This document shows positions 24,705-33,145 of a stretch of DNA of 64,000 nt, piece after piece. The DNA is from an uncultured Clostridia bacterium. GTDB lineage: Bacteria > Bacillota > Clostridia > Oscillospirales > Acutalibacteraceae. Under the pieces are notes generated by a model that was given only the letters and a program-made list of their open reading frames with translations, made no database searches and was not told the DNA's origin. The position numbers were made by a program, and so were the translations under genes. The stretch lies in the NCBI GenBank assembly GCA_938034875.1, contig CALHND010000005.1, forward strand, positions 62,001-126,000, in the 5' to 3' direction. Position 1 is the first letter of the stretch; each line of letters begins with the position of its first letter.

Positions 24705-24887
24705 ATGATACAAACGAAAAGAGCAGACCTCATAAAGCTACTCGAAAAAAACGGTTGGTACTTAAAAAGAAACGGAGGCGGGCACGACATCTACACCAAC
24801 GGAAAAGAGAGCGAAACAATCCCGAGGCACAGAGAATTAAAAGAAAATCTCGCAAGGGCAATAATTAAAAGGCGGGGGCTCAAATGA
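24705..24887 (+). CDS. hicA: HicA toxin (mRNA interferase)
   Basis: A 60-aa protein with the double-stranded RNA-binding-like HicA fold: LIKLLEKNGWYLKRNGGGHDIYTNG, where the histidine after GGG is the expected catalytic residue, then IPRHRELKENLARAIIKR. It cuts mRNA when free of HicB. The hicB gene follows 49 bp later. The AGGAG sits directly against the ATG with no spacer, which is unusual and may keep toxin translation low. Confidence 0.9.
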   Translation: MIQTKRADLIKLLEKNGWYLKRNGGGHDIYTNGKESETIPRHRELKENLARAIIKRRGLK

Positions 24888-24936
24888 GCCCCACGCCGCC
24901 CGAGCTTAATATATATTTTATTGGAGGTAACTATAT

Positions 24937-25332
24937 ATGAAAAATTCATATCCTATTTTGCTTATACCCGAGGATAAGGGCTTTACGGTTTATATTCCCG
25001 ATTTTGATATTAACACACAAGGCGAGGATTTAACCGACGCTATCGAAATGGCGCGGGACGCTATCGGCTTAATGGGTATTGATATGGAGGACGACGGAAA
25101 AGCGCTGCCTACACCCCGCAAGCTCGATACTGTTAAAACGGCGCAAGGAGAAATCGTAACGCTTGTAGACGTTGACTTTGCAGAATATCGGCGCAAAAAC
25201 GAAATGAGAGTAGTTAAGAAAAATTGTACTCTCCCGAGTTGGCTTTGCTATGCGGCAGAAAAGGCAAATATTAACTTTTCCCAGGCTTTACAAGAGGCAC
25301 TCAAACGGGAATTGAAAATAACAGACAAATAA
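24937..25332 (+). CDS. hicB: HicB antitoxin
   Basis: A 131-aa protein. The N-terminal part (YPILLIPEDKGFTVYIPDFD, then GEDLTDAIEMARDAIG) is the partly degraded RNase H-like HicB fold that binds HicA. The C-terminal 45 residues (LPSWLCYAAEKANINFSQAL) look like a ribbon-helix-helix-type DNA-binding end for repressing the operon. TTGGAGG provides the ribosome site. As part of a prophage, the pair may stabilise the element or act in phage exclusion. Confidence 0.9.
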   Translation: MKNSYPILLIPEDKGFTVYIPDFDINTQGEDLTDAIEMARDAIGLMGIDMEDDGKALPTPRKLDTVKTAQGEIVTLVDVDFAEYRRKNEMRVVKKNCTLPSWLCYAAEKANINFSQALQEALKRELKITDK

Positions 25333-25345
25333 GCAAAAACACACT

Positions 25346-25388
25346 TTAGCCCGTCCCCTTTTGAGAGGGAGCGGGCTTTATTATTTTT
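25346..25388 (+). terminator. Terminator after hicB
   Basis: AGCCCG (25348-25353) pairs with CGGGCT (25372-25377), with TCCC/GGGA inside and a T-rich tail. It ends the hicAB transcript before the transposase gene. Confidence 0.8.
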
Positions 25389-25412
25389 ATGATAAAACGG
25401 AGTGATTTTATT

Positions 25413-26459
25413 ATGGGTACTTGCTACAACCACCTTACATTTACAGACCGTCTACAAATCGAGGCTTGGCAAAAAGCGGGCATAAGCAAGGCGCAAATGG
25501 CGGAGCTGCTCGGCGTGCATTTAAGCACTATATATCGGGAATTAAAGCGCGGAGTATATACACGCCTCAACAGCGACTTAACCGAGGAGGAGCGATACAG
25601 CCCCGATATAGCAGAGGAGAAATACAGAGAAAACCTCAAGGCAAAGGGAGCAGGACTCAAAATAGACCACGACCACGAATACGCTACATATCTTGAATAC
25701 AAAGTATCGGCAGAAAAATACGCCCCTGGTGCTGTCCTCGGCGAAATAAAAAGAAAAGGTATAGAATTTAATACCACCATTTCAAAAACGACTTTTTACC
25801 GATATATCGAGGACGGCGTTTTTCTCACGATAACAAACAAAGACCTACCCGTTAAATGCAACAAAGACAAGCAGAAATACGATAGAGTAAAACCGAACAG
25901 GGCACCCGCGGGTAAAAGCATTGAAAAGCGCCCCGAGGAAGTCGCGGAGCGCGATACTTTCGGTCATTGGGAAATGGATTGCGTCGTAGGTAAAAAAGGC
26001 ACAAAGAAAACTTTTCTTGTCCTTACCGAAAGATACAGCCGCTACGAGATTATCCGCATTATGAAAGACCATACCGCCGCAAGTGTAATAAAAGCTCTTA
26101 ACGGAATAGAGCGGAGCTACGGAGCGGGCTTGTTCTCAAAGGTTTTTCAAACTATAACCGTAGACAACGGCTCGGAATTTTCCGACTATGAGGGACTCGA
26201 GCAGAGCTGCCGCAAAAATGACTCACGCACAACGGTTTATTATTGCCACCCGTACAGCTCGTACGAGCGCGGCTCAAATGAAAATCAAAATAAAATGGTG
26301 CGTCGTCATTATCCGAAAGGTATTAGCCTTGATAAAGTTACCCCCGCAGATACCCGAAAACTCGAAAAATGGATTAACGACTACCCGCGGGGAATTTTTG
26401 ATTATTACAGCTCTGCGGACATATACGAGGCTTGCATAAACAGCATATTAGCCGCTTAA
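25413..26459 (+). CDS. IS30-family DDE transposase at the prophage end
   Basis: A 348-aa transposase. The N-terminal helix-turn-helix (RLQIEAWQKAGISKAQMAEL) reads DNA. The DDE core is visible as GHWEMDCVVG, ITVDNGSEF and ERGSNENQNKMVRRHYPKG, the IS30 family pattern. It lies at the prophage's right border, about 100 bp from the host rsmI gene. I find no matching inverted repeats close on both sides of the gene, so it is probably not a simple insertion sequence. It may serve as the integration enzyme of the phage, which shows no other integrase in the window. An ATG at 25389 is an alternative start. Confidence 0.85.
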   Translation: MGTCYNHLTFTDRLQIEAWQKAGISKAQMAELLGVHLSTIYRELKRGVYTRLNSDLTEEERYSPDIAEEKYRENLKAKGAGLKIDHDHEYATYLEYKVSAEKYAPGAVLGEIKRKGIEFNTTISKTTFYRYIEDGVFLTITNKDLPVKCNKDKQKYDRVKPNRAPAGKSIEKRPEEVAERDTFGHWEMDCVVGKKGTKKTFLVLTERYSRYEIIRIMKDHTAASVIKALNGIERSYGAGLFSKVFQTITVDNGSEFSDYEGLEQSCRKNDSRTTVYYCHPYSSYERGSNENQNKMVRRHYPKGISLDKVTPADTRKLEKWINDYPRGIFDYYSSADIYEACINSILAA

Positions 26460-26519
26460 AGCACGTCAAAATAAATTTTTTTGCACTTTTTCGCATTTAC
26501 CCCTTGACTTTTCATTTGT

Positions 26520-26553
26520 AAAAGGACGATTTTTAATAAAAAACCGTCCTTTT
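26520..26553 (-). terminator. Terminator of the darA-rsmI operon
   Basis: A 9-bp stem (26520-26528 with 26545-26553) with a 16-nt A/T-rich loop. It lies just after the rsmI stop on the minus strand and is bordered by T on both sides, so it may work in both directions. The prophage-host border must lie left of it, between 26,460 and about 26,520. Confidence 0.7.
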
Positions 26554-26555
26554 TG

Positions 26556-27392
26556 TCATTTAACCAATTCTTTGTAAATATCGCTCCGTTTATGTCCGCT
26601 GATTTGCGCTGCCTGCTTGGCTGCACCTGTGGGTGCCACCCCATCTTCAACGCATGAGCGTGCATATTCAACCGCTTGCTCAAACGTCATTTGTGCTTCG
26701 TTTTCATCCTTTTGAGCGCCGCTTATTATAAGAACATACTCACCTTTTGGCGAATTTTGCGAAAAATACTCAACCGCCTGCCCAATCGTGGTGTGCATTA
26801 CGCTTTCATGTATTTTCGTAAGCTCCTTTGTCACGGCAATCGTTCTATCGCCAAACACTTTTTGCATATCTGACAATGTTCCAAGCAATTTATGCGGTGC
26901 CTCGTAAAACACCATGGTGCGCTGCTCATTTTTCAGTTCATCCAGTCGTTCGCGCCGCTGTGATTTATTAGCACTGAGAAATCCCTCAAAGCAAAAGCGC
27001 CCACATTCGACACCGGATATGGAAAGTGCAGTAATTACGGCGCTGGGGCCCGGCACTGACACAACGGCAACTCCGTTTTCGTGTGCGAGCCGCACCAAAT
27101 CCTGCCCAGGATCGGATATAGCAGGCATACCGGCATCACTTACAATGGCGCAGTTTTCACCCGCCATTATACGTTCGATTATTCGCGAGCCGCTTTCGCG
27201 CATATTGTGTTCATGATAGCTGATAAGAGGTCTTTTTATCTCAAATCTGTTCATCAGCTTCATGGTCACTCTAGTATCTTCTGCGGCAATGAAATCGACC
27301 GACTGCAACGCCTCAAGTGCACGTGCAGACAAATCGGATAAATTACCGATCGGTGTGCCTACAACATATAGCTTACCGCTCATTCCCGTCAC
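26556..27392 (-). CDS. rsmI: 16S rRNA C1402 2'-O-methyltransferase
   Basis: A 278-aa SAM-dependent methyltransferase of the tetrapyrrole methylase fold. LYVVGTPIGNLSDLSARALE and the SDAGMPAISDPG motif are typical. It methylates the ribose of C1402 in 16S rRNA to tune decoding. The start overlaps the end of trmN6 by 20 bp. The C-terminal helices (KQAAQISGHKRSDIYKELVK) are complete, so the nearby prophage has not cut the gene. Confidence 0.95.
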   Translation of the reverse strand: MTGMSGKLYVVGTPIGNLSDLSARALEALQSVDFIAAEDTRVTMKLMNRFEIKRPLISYHEHNMRESGSRIIERIMAGENCAIVSDAGMPAISDPGQDLVRLAHENGVAVVSVPGPSAVITALSISGVECGRFCFEGFLSANKSQRRERLDELKNEQRTMVFYEAPHKLLGTLSDMQKVFGDRTIAVTKELTKIHESVMHTTIGQAVEYFSQNSPKGEYVLIISGAQKDENEAQMTFEQAVEYARSCVEDGVAPTGAAKQAAQISGHKRSDIYKELVK

Positions 27393-28113
27393 CGCTCTCT
27401 ATGTAAAATTCTCCGTAAATGCGTGCTATTTCCTCCGACACTCCACCATCGTCAGCCTCAATATAAAGCGGCGGCAAGTGGACAAGTCCCGATTTTGAGC
27501 CACGCTTACCCTCAATCAGTATCAGCTTAGGCGCGCCGCCCTTGCGTTGGCACACAAGCCGAAGTCGTTTTGGTTCTATTTGTGCATCACGCATGGCGCA
27601 TATTATATCGGCAAGTCGTTCAGGGCGCTGGCACATACACAATCTGCCGCCAAAACGCAGCAAGCGTGCTGCGGCGGCACAGACATCTTCTACGGTACAA
27701 TCCACCTCATGCCGTGCAGTGCGGCGCTGCAAATCGGGGCTCATCACTCCGTCATTTGCAGCTTTGTACGGCGGATTCATTGAAATAACATCGAATGTTC
27801 CGCTGTCCTTAACAGTTTCCGTACTTCTTAGATCACCGTTTACCACCGTTATATTTTCAATACCGTTTTCCATAATTGATCGGCGAGCAAGCTCACACGC
27901 ATCACTGCTGATATCAACTGCAGTAATGTTGCATTTACTGCCATTCAGCCGCCACATAAGCGGTATAATCCCACAACCTGTGCCAAGATCACATGCCTTA
28001 TCAGAATTTTTTGGCATAGCAAAATCGGCCAGCAGTACTGCGTCAGTGCCGTAGCGGTGAATATCTGATACATAAATTTTCATTTTTTGACCCAGATACT
28101 GGAGCTTAATCAT
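27373..28113 (-). CDS. trmN6: tRNA1(Val) A37 N6-methyltransferase-like protein
   Basis: A 246-aa methyltransferase. The SAM site is seen in ACDLGTGCGIIPLMW and the amino-methylase motif in SMNPPYKA. Members of this family (YabB/TrmN6) methylate adenine in tRNA. The neighbours ricT, holB and rsmI match the Bacillus yaa/yab cluster, supporting the name. The exact tRNA target in this organism is inferred. Confidence 0.88.
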   Translation of the reverse strand: MIKLQYLGQKMKIYVSDIHRYGTDAVLLADFAMPKNSDKACDLGTGCGIIPLMWRLNGSKCNITAVDISSDACELARRSIMENGIENITVVNGDLRSTETVKDSGTFDVISMNPPYKAANDGVMSPDLQRRTARHEVDCTVEDVCAAAARLLRFGGRLCMCQRPERLADIICAMRDAQIEPKRLRLVCQRKGGAPKLILIEGKRGSKSGLVHLPPLYIEADDGGVSEEIARIYGEFYIESGDGNER

Positions 28114-28189
28114 ATGTTTTCTCCGTATAAATTCAGAAAGCGGAGCGTCTTTTTACGCTCCGCTAACCTCTTTGATAGATAAACCGAAA

Positions 28190-28360
28190 TTACTCAGCAG
28201 CGATAGCGTCTACCGGGCAACCGCCTTCGCAAGCGCCGCAATCTATGCACGCTTCTACATCGATAACATAAGTGTCATCGCCCATAACAATGGCTTCAAC
28301 CGGGCAAGTGCTTGCACAAGCGCCGCAAGCGATACATTCGTTAGAAATTTTGTGTGCCAT
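28190..28360 (-). CDS. 2[4Fe-4S] ferredoxin
   Basis: A 56-aa clostridial-type ferredoxin with two cluster sites, CIACGACASTCP and CIDCGACEGGCP. It shuttles low-potential electrons in anaerobic metabolism. ATG at 28360 has AAAGGAG eight bases upstream. It lies in the middle of the ricT-trmN6 gene group, where Bacillus has yabA. The presence of such an abundant-type ferredoxin in a housekeeping group suggests an anaerobe. Confidence 0.95.
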   Translation of the reverse strand: MAHKISNECIACGACASTCPVEAIVMGDDTYVIDVEACIDCGACEGGCPVDAIAAE

Positions 28361-28513
28361 AACTACAACTCCTTTGCCGTCGCTGCGCTTACGACTGGTT
28401 AGTTTTTTTAAAAAAATTATCACCGCTTATGCGCATAAAAGCGGGTTTTATGGGCATTCCCCACATTCACAAATACATTTTAACACAGTGTAATAAAATT
28501 GCAAGTGTTATTT

Positions 28514-29374
28514 TTAGCCTTGCTCTCCTTTTTCAACCTCTGTTTTTACCACTGTATCATTTTTACGCGGTGCACGCACAACGCGTACATCCTCACACGA
28601 ATAGGTTTCAAATGCATCTCTTGAATCCAGTCTCACCTTTACCTTCTGACCAAGCACGCTGACGCTGATAACAGTGCCGTCTCCATCAGGTGTGGTAACA
28701 GTAGATCCGACTCTTGGTGTAGTTTTGTTGAGCTTTTCATATACGTTCTGCTCATAGTTCAAGCAACACATAAGTCTGCCGCAGGTGCCCGAAATTTTAA
28801 CCGGATTAAGAGATAGACCCTGCTCCTTAGCCATTTTGATAGAAACGGGCAAAAAGTCATTCAAAAAGCGGTTGCAACAAAACGGTCTGCCACAGATTCC
28901 GAGACCCCCCAGCATTTTCGCTTCGTCACGCACACCTATTTGGCGCAGTTCTATTCTCATATGGAAAACCGATGCCAAATCTTTTACTAATTCACGGAAA
29001 TCAACTCGTCCGTCTGCTGTAAAGTAAAACAGAATTTTAGTTCCGTCAAAGGAATACTCAACCTCAACAAGCTTCATGTCAAGCTTATGTGACTGAATCT
29101 TTTCCTCGCAAATTTTAAATGCCTGTTCTTGTTTTTTCTTGTTTTCTTCTCGGCGGCGAATGTCAGCATCGGTTGCCCGACGCACAACCTCACGCAAAGG
29201 ATGCACTACATCATCGTCGCTGACTACCAAATTACTGTTTGCCACCTCGCCAAGTTCGATGCCGCGTGCGGTATCAACGACAACAAGGTCGCCAGTTTTA
29301 TAATTATCGCCTTTAGGATCAAAATAGTAAGATTTTCCGTTTTCCTTAAATCTCACTCCTATTACTTCGGCCAT
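28514..29374 (-). CDS. ricT: RicT (YaaT), PSP1-domain Fe-S regulator
   Basis: A 286-aa protein of the PSP1 family. The conserved cysteines are in GICGRPFCCNRFL and TCGRLMCCLNYE; in Bacillus they bind Fe-S clusters in a complex with RicA and RicF that steers mRNA processing by RNase Y and affects sporulation and competence. I chose the ATG at 29374, which has GGAGG five bases upstream, over a TTG at 29386. The C-terminal 40 residues are a charged tail. Confidence 0.92.
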   Translation of the reverse strand: MAEVIGVRFKENGKSYYFDPKGDNYKTGDLVVVDTARGIELGEVANSNLVVSDDDVVHPLREVVRRATDADIRRREENKKKQEQAFKICEEKIQSHKLDMKLVEVEYSFDGTKILFYFTADGRVDFRELVKDLASVFHMRIELRQIGVRDEAKMLGGLGICGRPFCCNRFLNDFLPVSIKMAKEQGLSLNPVKISGTCGRLMCCLNYEQNVYEKLNKTTPRVGSTVTTPDGDGTVISVSVLGQKVKVRLDSRDAFETYSCEDVRVVRAPRKNDTVVKTEVEKGEQG

Positions 29375-29428
29375 ATTTGCCTCCAAAAAATTTTATTTAA
29401 AATCAGTTTTTTTAACCGTTACGCTCTA

Positions 29429-30394
29429 TTATAAATCAATTTGCTCGCGAATACAAGCACACAAATTGGTAACCATAAGCGAGCCGTTGCAATTTGCTTC
29501 ACAATCCGACCTCGCTGCTTTGCAAACCTGCATTAAACCAATCAAATGCGCACGCGTAAATTTTTGAGAAAGTATCACACGTATATCGCCATCACTAAGT
29601 CGACGAGGTGCACCCACTTTCACCGAAAGTGTGTCACCAAGCAGTTCGGTCATTCGGGAAAGAACATCTTTTGCAAGTAATCTGTCCTTTTCAAGCACCG
29701 TAAGTGCTTTCATAAGCATGAGCTCAGAGCGTTCAGGCAGGACTGATAAGATTTCTTTTGCAATCGTGTCGCTTTTGCCGCCGCCCAATAGGATTTCGAG
29801 GGCACAACCTATGTTTCCGCACTCGGATGCTACTGCATCGTTTATCATATCACGGTCGTATTCCGGGTATTTTGCAGCAATGTATTCTGCGGCTGCATTT
29901 TCACTCGGCGCTGTTAACTTAAGCACAGCGGCACGAGAAACAACCGTTCCAAGAAGCTGCCCCGAATATTCGCAGGTTAATATAAAAGTGACCCGCTGCG
30001 GAGGTTCTTCAAACACCTTAAGCAGCGCATTTTGCGCCTGTTCGTTCATTAAGTTCGCATCGGGTATTATAAATACACGCTTGTCCGACTGATTGGGCAG
30101 AATGTATGCCTCATCACGCACAGCACGTATACGGTCGACTGTTATAGTCGACTTATCGGGAGTAACGGTTACAATATCGGGGTTGTCCCCTATCCGACAA
30201 CACTCGCACACACCGCACGGTTTATTATCGCCTGTGCAAGCAATGGCTCGCGCCAGCATGTTAGCAAGTGTGCGGCGACCTGTGCCGGTGGCCCCCTCTA
30301 AAATAATGGCGTGTGGTACTCTGCCCGTATTAAGCATAGAATCCAGCCGCTGTACCGTTTCAGTGTTGCCCACAAATCCAGCAAATGCACTCAC
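29429..30394 (-). CDS. holB: DNA polymerase III delta' subunit
   Basis: A 321-aa AAA+ clamp-loader subunit. It shows GATGTGRRTLANML (altered P-loop), a four-cysteine zinc site (CTGDNKPCGVCECC) and the SRC-like motif replaced by SRAAVL. With DnaX and HolA it loads the sliding clamp. It starts inside the end of darA (4-bp overlap) and comes before ricT, the usual Firmicutes order. Confidence 0.92.
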   Translation of the reverse strand: MSAFAGFVGNTETVQRLDSMLNTGRVPHAIILEGATGTGRRTLANMLARAIACTGDNKPCGVCECCRIGDNPDIVTVTPDKSTITVDRIRAVRDEAYILPNQSDKRVFIIPDANLMNEQAQNALLKVFEEPPQRVTFILTCEYSGQLLGTVVSRAAVLKLTAPSENAAAEYIAAKYPEYDRDMINDAVASECGNIGCALEILLGGGKSDTIAKEILSVLPERSELMLMKALTVLEKDRLLAKDVLSRMTELLGDTLSVKVGAPRRLSDGDIRVILSQKFTRAHLIGLMQVCKAARSDCEANCNGSLMVTNLCACIREQIDL

Positions 30395-30714
30395 AGTTTT
30401 TCAAACCTCTCAATATCCGTAATAAATACCGTGGCACCGCCCACTGTAGTTTCGATTGCTGCAGGAGCAACGCTAGGATAAGCAGATACGTTGTGTACCG
30501 GTTGCATTTTGGTACGCTTACCGGAATATTTTTTAATCAGAGACATTACCTCGTCAACTTTTTCATCAGCAACACCCATAAGCAAGGTTGTGTTGCCCTG
30601 TTTGAGAAACCCGCCCGTAGTTGCCAGCTTTGTCACGCCAATCCCCGACTCGGTAAGAGCTTTTGAAAGCGCAGAAGAATCGGATGTGGTCAAAATAGCG
30701 ATTATAAGCTTCAT
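30391..30714 (-). CDS. darA: Cyclic-di-AMP receptor, PII-like
   Basis: A 107-aa protein matching DarA/PstA (YaaQ): MKLIIAILTTSDSSALSKAL, GVTKLATTGGFLKQGNTTLL, a variable T-loop region, and the ending GGATVFITDIERFEKL. Trimeric proteins of this type bind cyclic-di-AMP between subunits. It is the first gene of the leftward operon, with a good promoter 55 bp upstream. Its position before holB matches Bacillus. Confidence 0.93.
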   Translation of the reverse strand: MKLIIAILTTSDSSALSKALTESGIGVTKLATTGGFLKQGNTTLLMGVADEKVDEVMSLIKKYSGKRTKMQPVHNVSAYPSVAPAAIETTVGGATVFITDIERFEKL

Positions 30715-30767
30715 AATAAACTCCCTTCAAAAATAGGGTTAATAAATTATATTTCTTTTATATAGTA

Positions 30768-30797
30768 ATTATATCATTACATTACACCTTATGTCAA
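30768..30797 (-). promoter_or_regulatory. darA operon promoter
   Basis: On the minus strand TTGACA (30792-30797), 18 bp, TATAAT (30768-30773). It points toward darA and diverges from the ffs promoter. Confidence 0.75.
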
Positions 30798-30823
30798 ATA
30801 TGATAAGTTTATATATTTACCAC

Positions 30824-30852
30824 TTGTCAAATTGCAAAATTTATATTATAAT
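30824..30852 (+). promoter_or_regulatory. ffs promoter
   Basis: TTGTCA (30824-30829), 17 bp, TATAAT (30847-30852), giving a start near 30859, just before the SRP RNA. Confidence 0.75.
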
Positions 30853-30865
30853 ATCATGGTAGTAT

Positions 30866-31019
30866 TGCCGTTCGTACATTCGGGCGTGCGGGTGTGTTGG
30901 TCCTGTGCGACAGGGGGCTGTGAACCATGTCAGGCGGGGAACCGAGCAGCATTAAGCGGATTTCCTTGTGCGCCGCAGTAAATCTGCACACCCGCATACC
31001 CAAGTGGATGACCGGCATT
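30866..31019 (+). ncRNA. ffs: Signal recognition particle RNA
   Basis: The conserved apical domain is clear: GTCAGG, CGG-GGAA-CCG tetraloop hairpin, AGCAGC (about 30929-30950). Outer arms pair as GCGGGTGTG (near 30888) with CACACCCGC (near 30986). It is the RNA scaffold for Ffh in membrane protein targeting. As in Bacillus, it lies immediately before dnaX. Ends are estimated from the pairing, not from a terminator. Confidence 0.85.
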
Positions 31020-31055
31020 ATTATTTATAATGACTGAAAAAAAGAAGGTGACTAT

Positions 31056-32759
31056 ATGTATCAGGCTCTTTACCGCAAATACCGTCCGCGCAATTTCAGT
31101 GAGGTAGTAGGGCAGAAAAACATTGTACAAACCCTCAAAAATCAGATAAACGAAAATCATATTTCTCACGCATATCTTTTCACGGGCTCGCGAGGCACGG
31201 GAAAAACCTCTTGCGCCAAGATTTTGGCTAAGGCGGTCAACTGTCTGAATCCGATAAACGGTGACCCCTGCAACGAGTGCGAAATTTGCCGCGGTATTAA
31301 CGATGAAAGCATATACGATGTCACCGAAATTGACGCAGCGTCAAACAACGGTGTTGACAACATACGCGATTTGCGTGACAACACGGCGTTTTCCCCTGCT
31401 GCCGCAAAATACAGAATTTATATAATTGACGAGGTGCATATGCTCTCCGGAGCGGCCTTTAATGCCCTGCTCAAAACCCTTGAGGAGCCACCTGCACATG
31501 TCATTTTCATACTTGCCACAACAGAAGTTCATAAGTTGCCGGCGACCATATTGTCGCGTTGCCAGCGCTTTGATTTTAACCGAATTGCGGCAGAAAATAT
31601 TGCAGAACGACTTTGTGAAATAGCCGAAAAAGAAGGAATTTCCCTCACGGAAGAAGCCGCCCTTATGATTGCAAAGCTGTCTGACGGTGCCATGCGTGAT
31701 GCCCTTTCACTGCTCGATGTATGCTCATCTACAGGAAAATCGGTTGACGAGCAAGCTGTGCTTGATGCGGCAGGAATGTCGGGTCGCGAATACCTTGAAC
31801 GCATTGCCCGTGCCATTGTCAGCCATGACAGCGAGCAGGCATTGACCGTCATAGCCGAGCTGTATGAAAAGTCAAAGGATATGACGCGGCTTTGCTGCGA
31901 ACTTATAGAATACTTTAGAAACATTATGATGATAAAGGCTCTTAGCAAGCCTGAATCGCTGCTCGTCTGCTCCGCATCGGAAATAGCCGAGATTAAAAAC
32001 ATGGGCGCAAATATGCCGCTTGATGCTGTTGTGCACGCGATAGAAACATTTGAAACAGCATACACCGAAATGGGCCGCGGTGCAAACCGCCGCACGATTA
32101 TGGAAACAGCGCTTATTCGCTTGTGCGACCCTTCGCTTGATATGTCGGTAGGCGCACTGATCAGACGCATTTCAGCGCTTGAATCAGGTGCTGTCATTGC
32201 AGCTACTGTAAAAACTACCGATGTCGGTACAGAACAAAAAGACACTGTAATCGCGGGAAACTACACCGAACCTCAAGACTATGACGATGTAAAGGTATAT
32301 AAAAAGAATATTACAGTCGACGATATTAAGGTACCGTCAAACTTTGATAATGACACTGCTGCAACAATTGCCTTTACACCTATTCAAGATACAAAACCTG
32401 AGCCTCAGTCGGACGACGATAAACCGTATAAAAACTGGAATGATATTTTAGGAGAGCTGGGTAAAACTGATCCCATGATGAGAGCCGCTCTCGAAGGCTC
32501 GAACGCCTACATTACAAACGATTGTATGCTCATCGACTTTAAAAACGAGAGTTTTAGGGACATGATAAACACAAGCCCACGGCATAAGTCAGCTCTTAAA
32601 GCGGCAATATTACAGGTAACGGGTAAGAATTACAAAATAGGGCCCTACTCACGCAAAAAGTTACTTGAAAGTGATGCCCGTAAGGCAAACGGTGACGATG
32701 AAATTGACCCATTAGACGACCTGGTCGCTCGCGCGAGGCAGGCAGGAATTGATAAATAA
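31056..32759 (+). CDS. dnaX: DNA polymerase III gamma/tau subunit
   Basis: A 567-aa clamp-loader ATPase. P-loop GSRGTGKTS, zinc-binding cysteines (CLNPINGDPCNECEIC), Walker B DEVHML, and SRC motif in LSRCQRF are all present in the first 180 residues. The C-terminal third (after about residue 380) is the tau-like extension. AAGAAGG lies upstream of the ATG. It sits between ffs and ybaB, the usual order. Confidence 0.96.
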   Translation: MYQALYRKYRPRNFSEVVGQKNIVQTLKNQINENHISHAYLFTGSRGTGKTSCAKILAKAVNCLNPINGDPCNECEICRGINDESIYDVTEIDAASNNGVDNIRDLRDNTAFSPAAAKYRIYIIDEVHMLSGAAFNALLKTLEEPPAHVIFILATTEVHKLPATILSRCQRFDFNRIAAENIAERLCEIAEKEGISLTEEAALMIAKLSDGAMRDALSLLDVCSSTGKSVDEQAVLDAAGMSGREYLERIARAIVSHDSEQALTVIAELYEKSKDMTRLCCELIEYFRNIMMIKALSKPESLLVCSASEIAEIKNMGANMPLDAVVHAIETFETAYTEMGRGANRRTIMETALIRLCDPSLDMSVGALIRRISALESGAVIAATVKTTDVGTEQKDTVIAGNYTEPQDYDDVKVYKKNITVDDIKVPSNFDNDTAATIAFTPIQDTKPEPQSDDDKPYKNWNDILGELGKTDPMMRAALEGSNAYITNDCMLIDFKNESFRDMINTSPRHKSALKAAILQVTGKNYKIGPYSRKKLLESDARKANGDDEIDPLDDLVARARQAGIDK

Positions 32760-32778
32760 GCCGAAAGGAAGATATTAA

Positions 32779-33144
32779 ATGAAAGCAAGATTACCACAGG
32801 GTTACGGTGGGGGTCCTGGCAACCTCAACCAGATTATGAAACAAGCTCAAAAAGCTCAAGAAGACATGGCTGCAAAGCAGGCAGAACTTGAGCAAAGTGA
32901 ATACACTGCCACTTCCGGCGGCGGAATGGTAGAAGTAACTGTTACAGGCAAACACCAAATCACCCGTCTGTCTGTTAAGCCCGAAATTGTTGACCCCGAT
33001 GATATAGAAATGCTTGAAGACCTGATTTTAGCAGCTGTTAACGAGGCCATGCGCACAGCCGACAGCACCAGCGAGGAGGAAATGAGTAAAATTTCGTCCT
33101 CTCTAAATATTCCGAACATACCCGGAATGGGCGGTATGTTTTAA
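32779..33144 (+). CDS. ybaB: Nucleoid-associated protein YbaB/EbfC
   Basis: A 121-aa protein with the typical N-terminal helix (NQIMKQAQKAQEDMAAKQAE) and the central sheet with GGGMVEVTVTGKHQI. It forms tweezer-like dimers that bind DNA. The Gly/Met-rich end (IPNIPGMGGMF) is usual. It lies between dnaX and recR, a nearly universal arrangement, and is followed by recR after one base. Confidence 0.95.
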   Translation: MKARLPQGYGGGPGNLNQIMKQAQKAQEDMAAKQAELEQSEYTATSGGGMVEVTVTGKHQITRLSVKPEIVDPDDIEMLEDLILAAVNEAMRTADSTSEEEMSKISSSLNIPNIPGMGGMF

Positions 33145-33145
33145 T

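Noticed and set aside
25389..26520. Simple IS30 insertion sequence
   Set aside because: I could not find paired terminal inverted repeats or a target duplication around the transposase gene alone; it fits better as a prophage gene, though this needs the left border.
31529..32245. 238-codon minus-strand frame
   Set aside because: Antisense shadow of dnaX; composition is Ser/Ala/Ile-rich and shows no domain.
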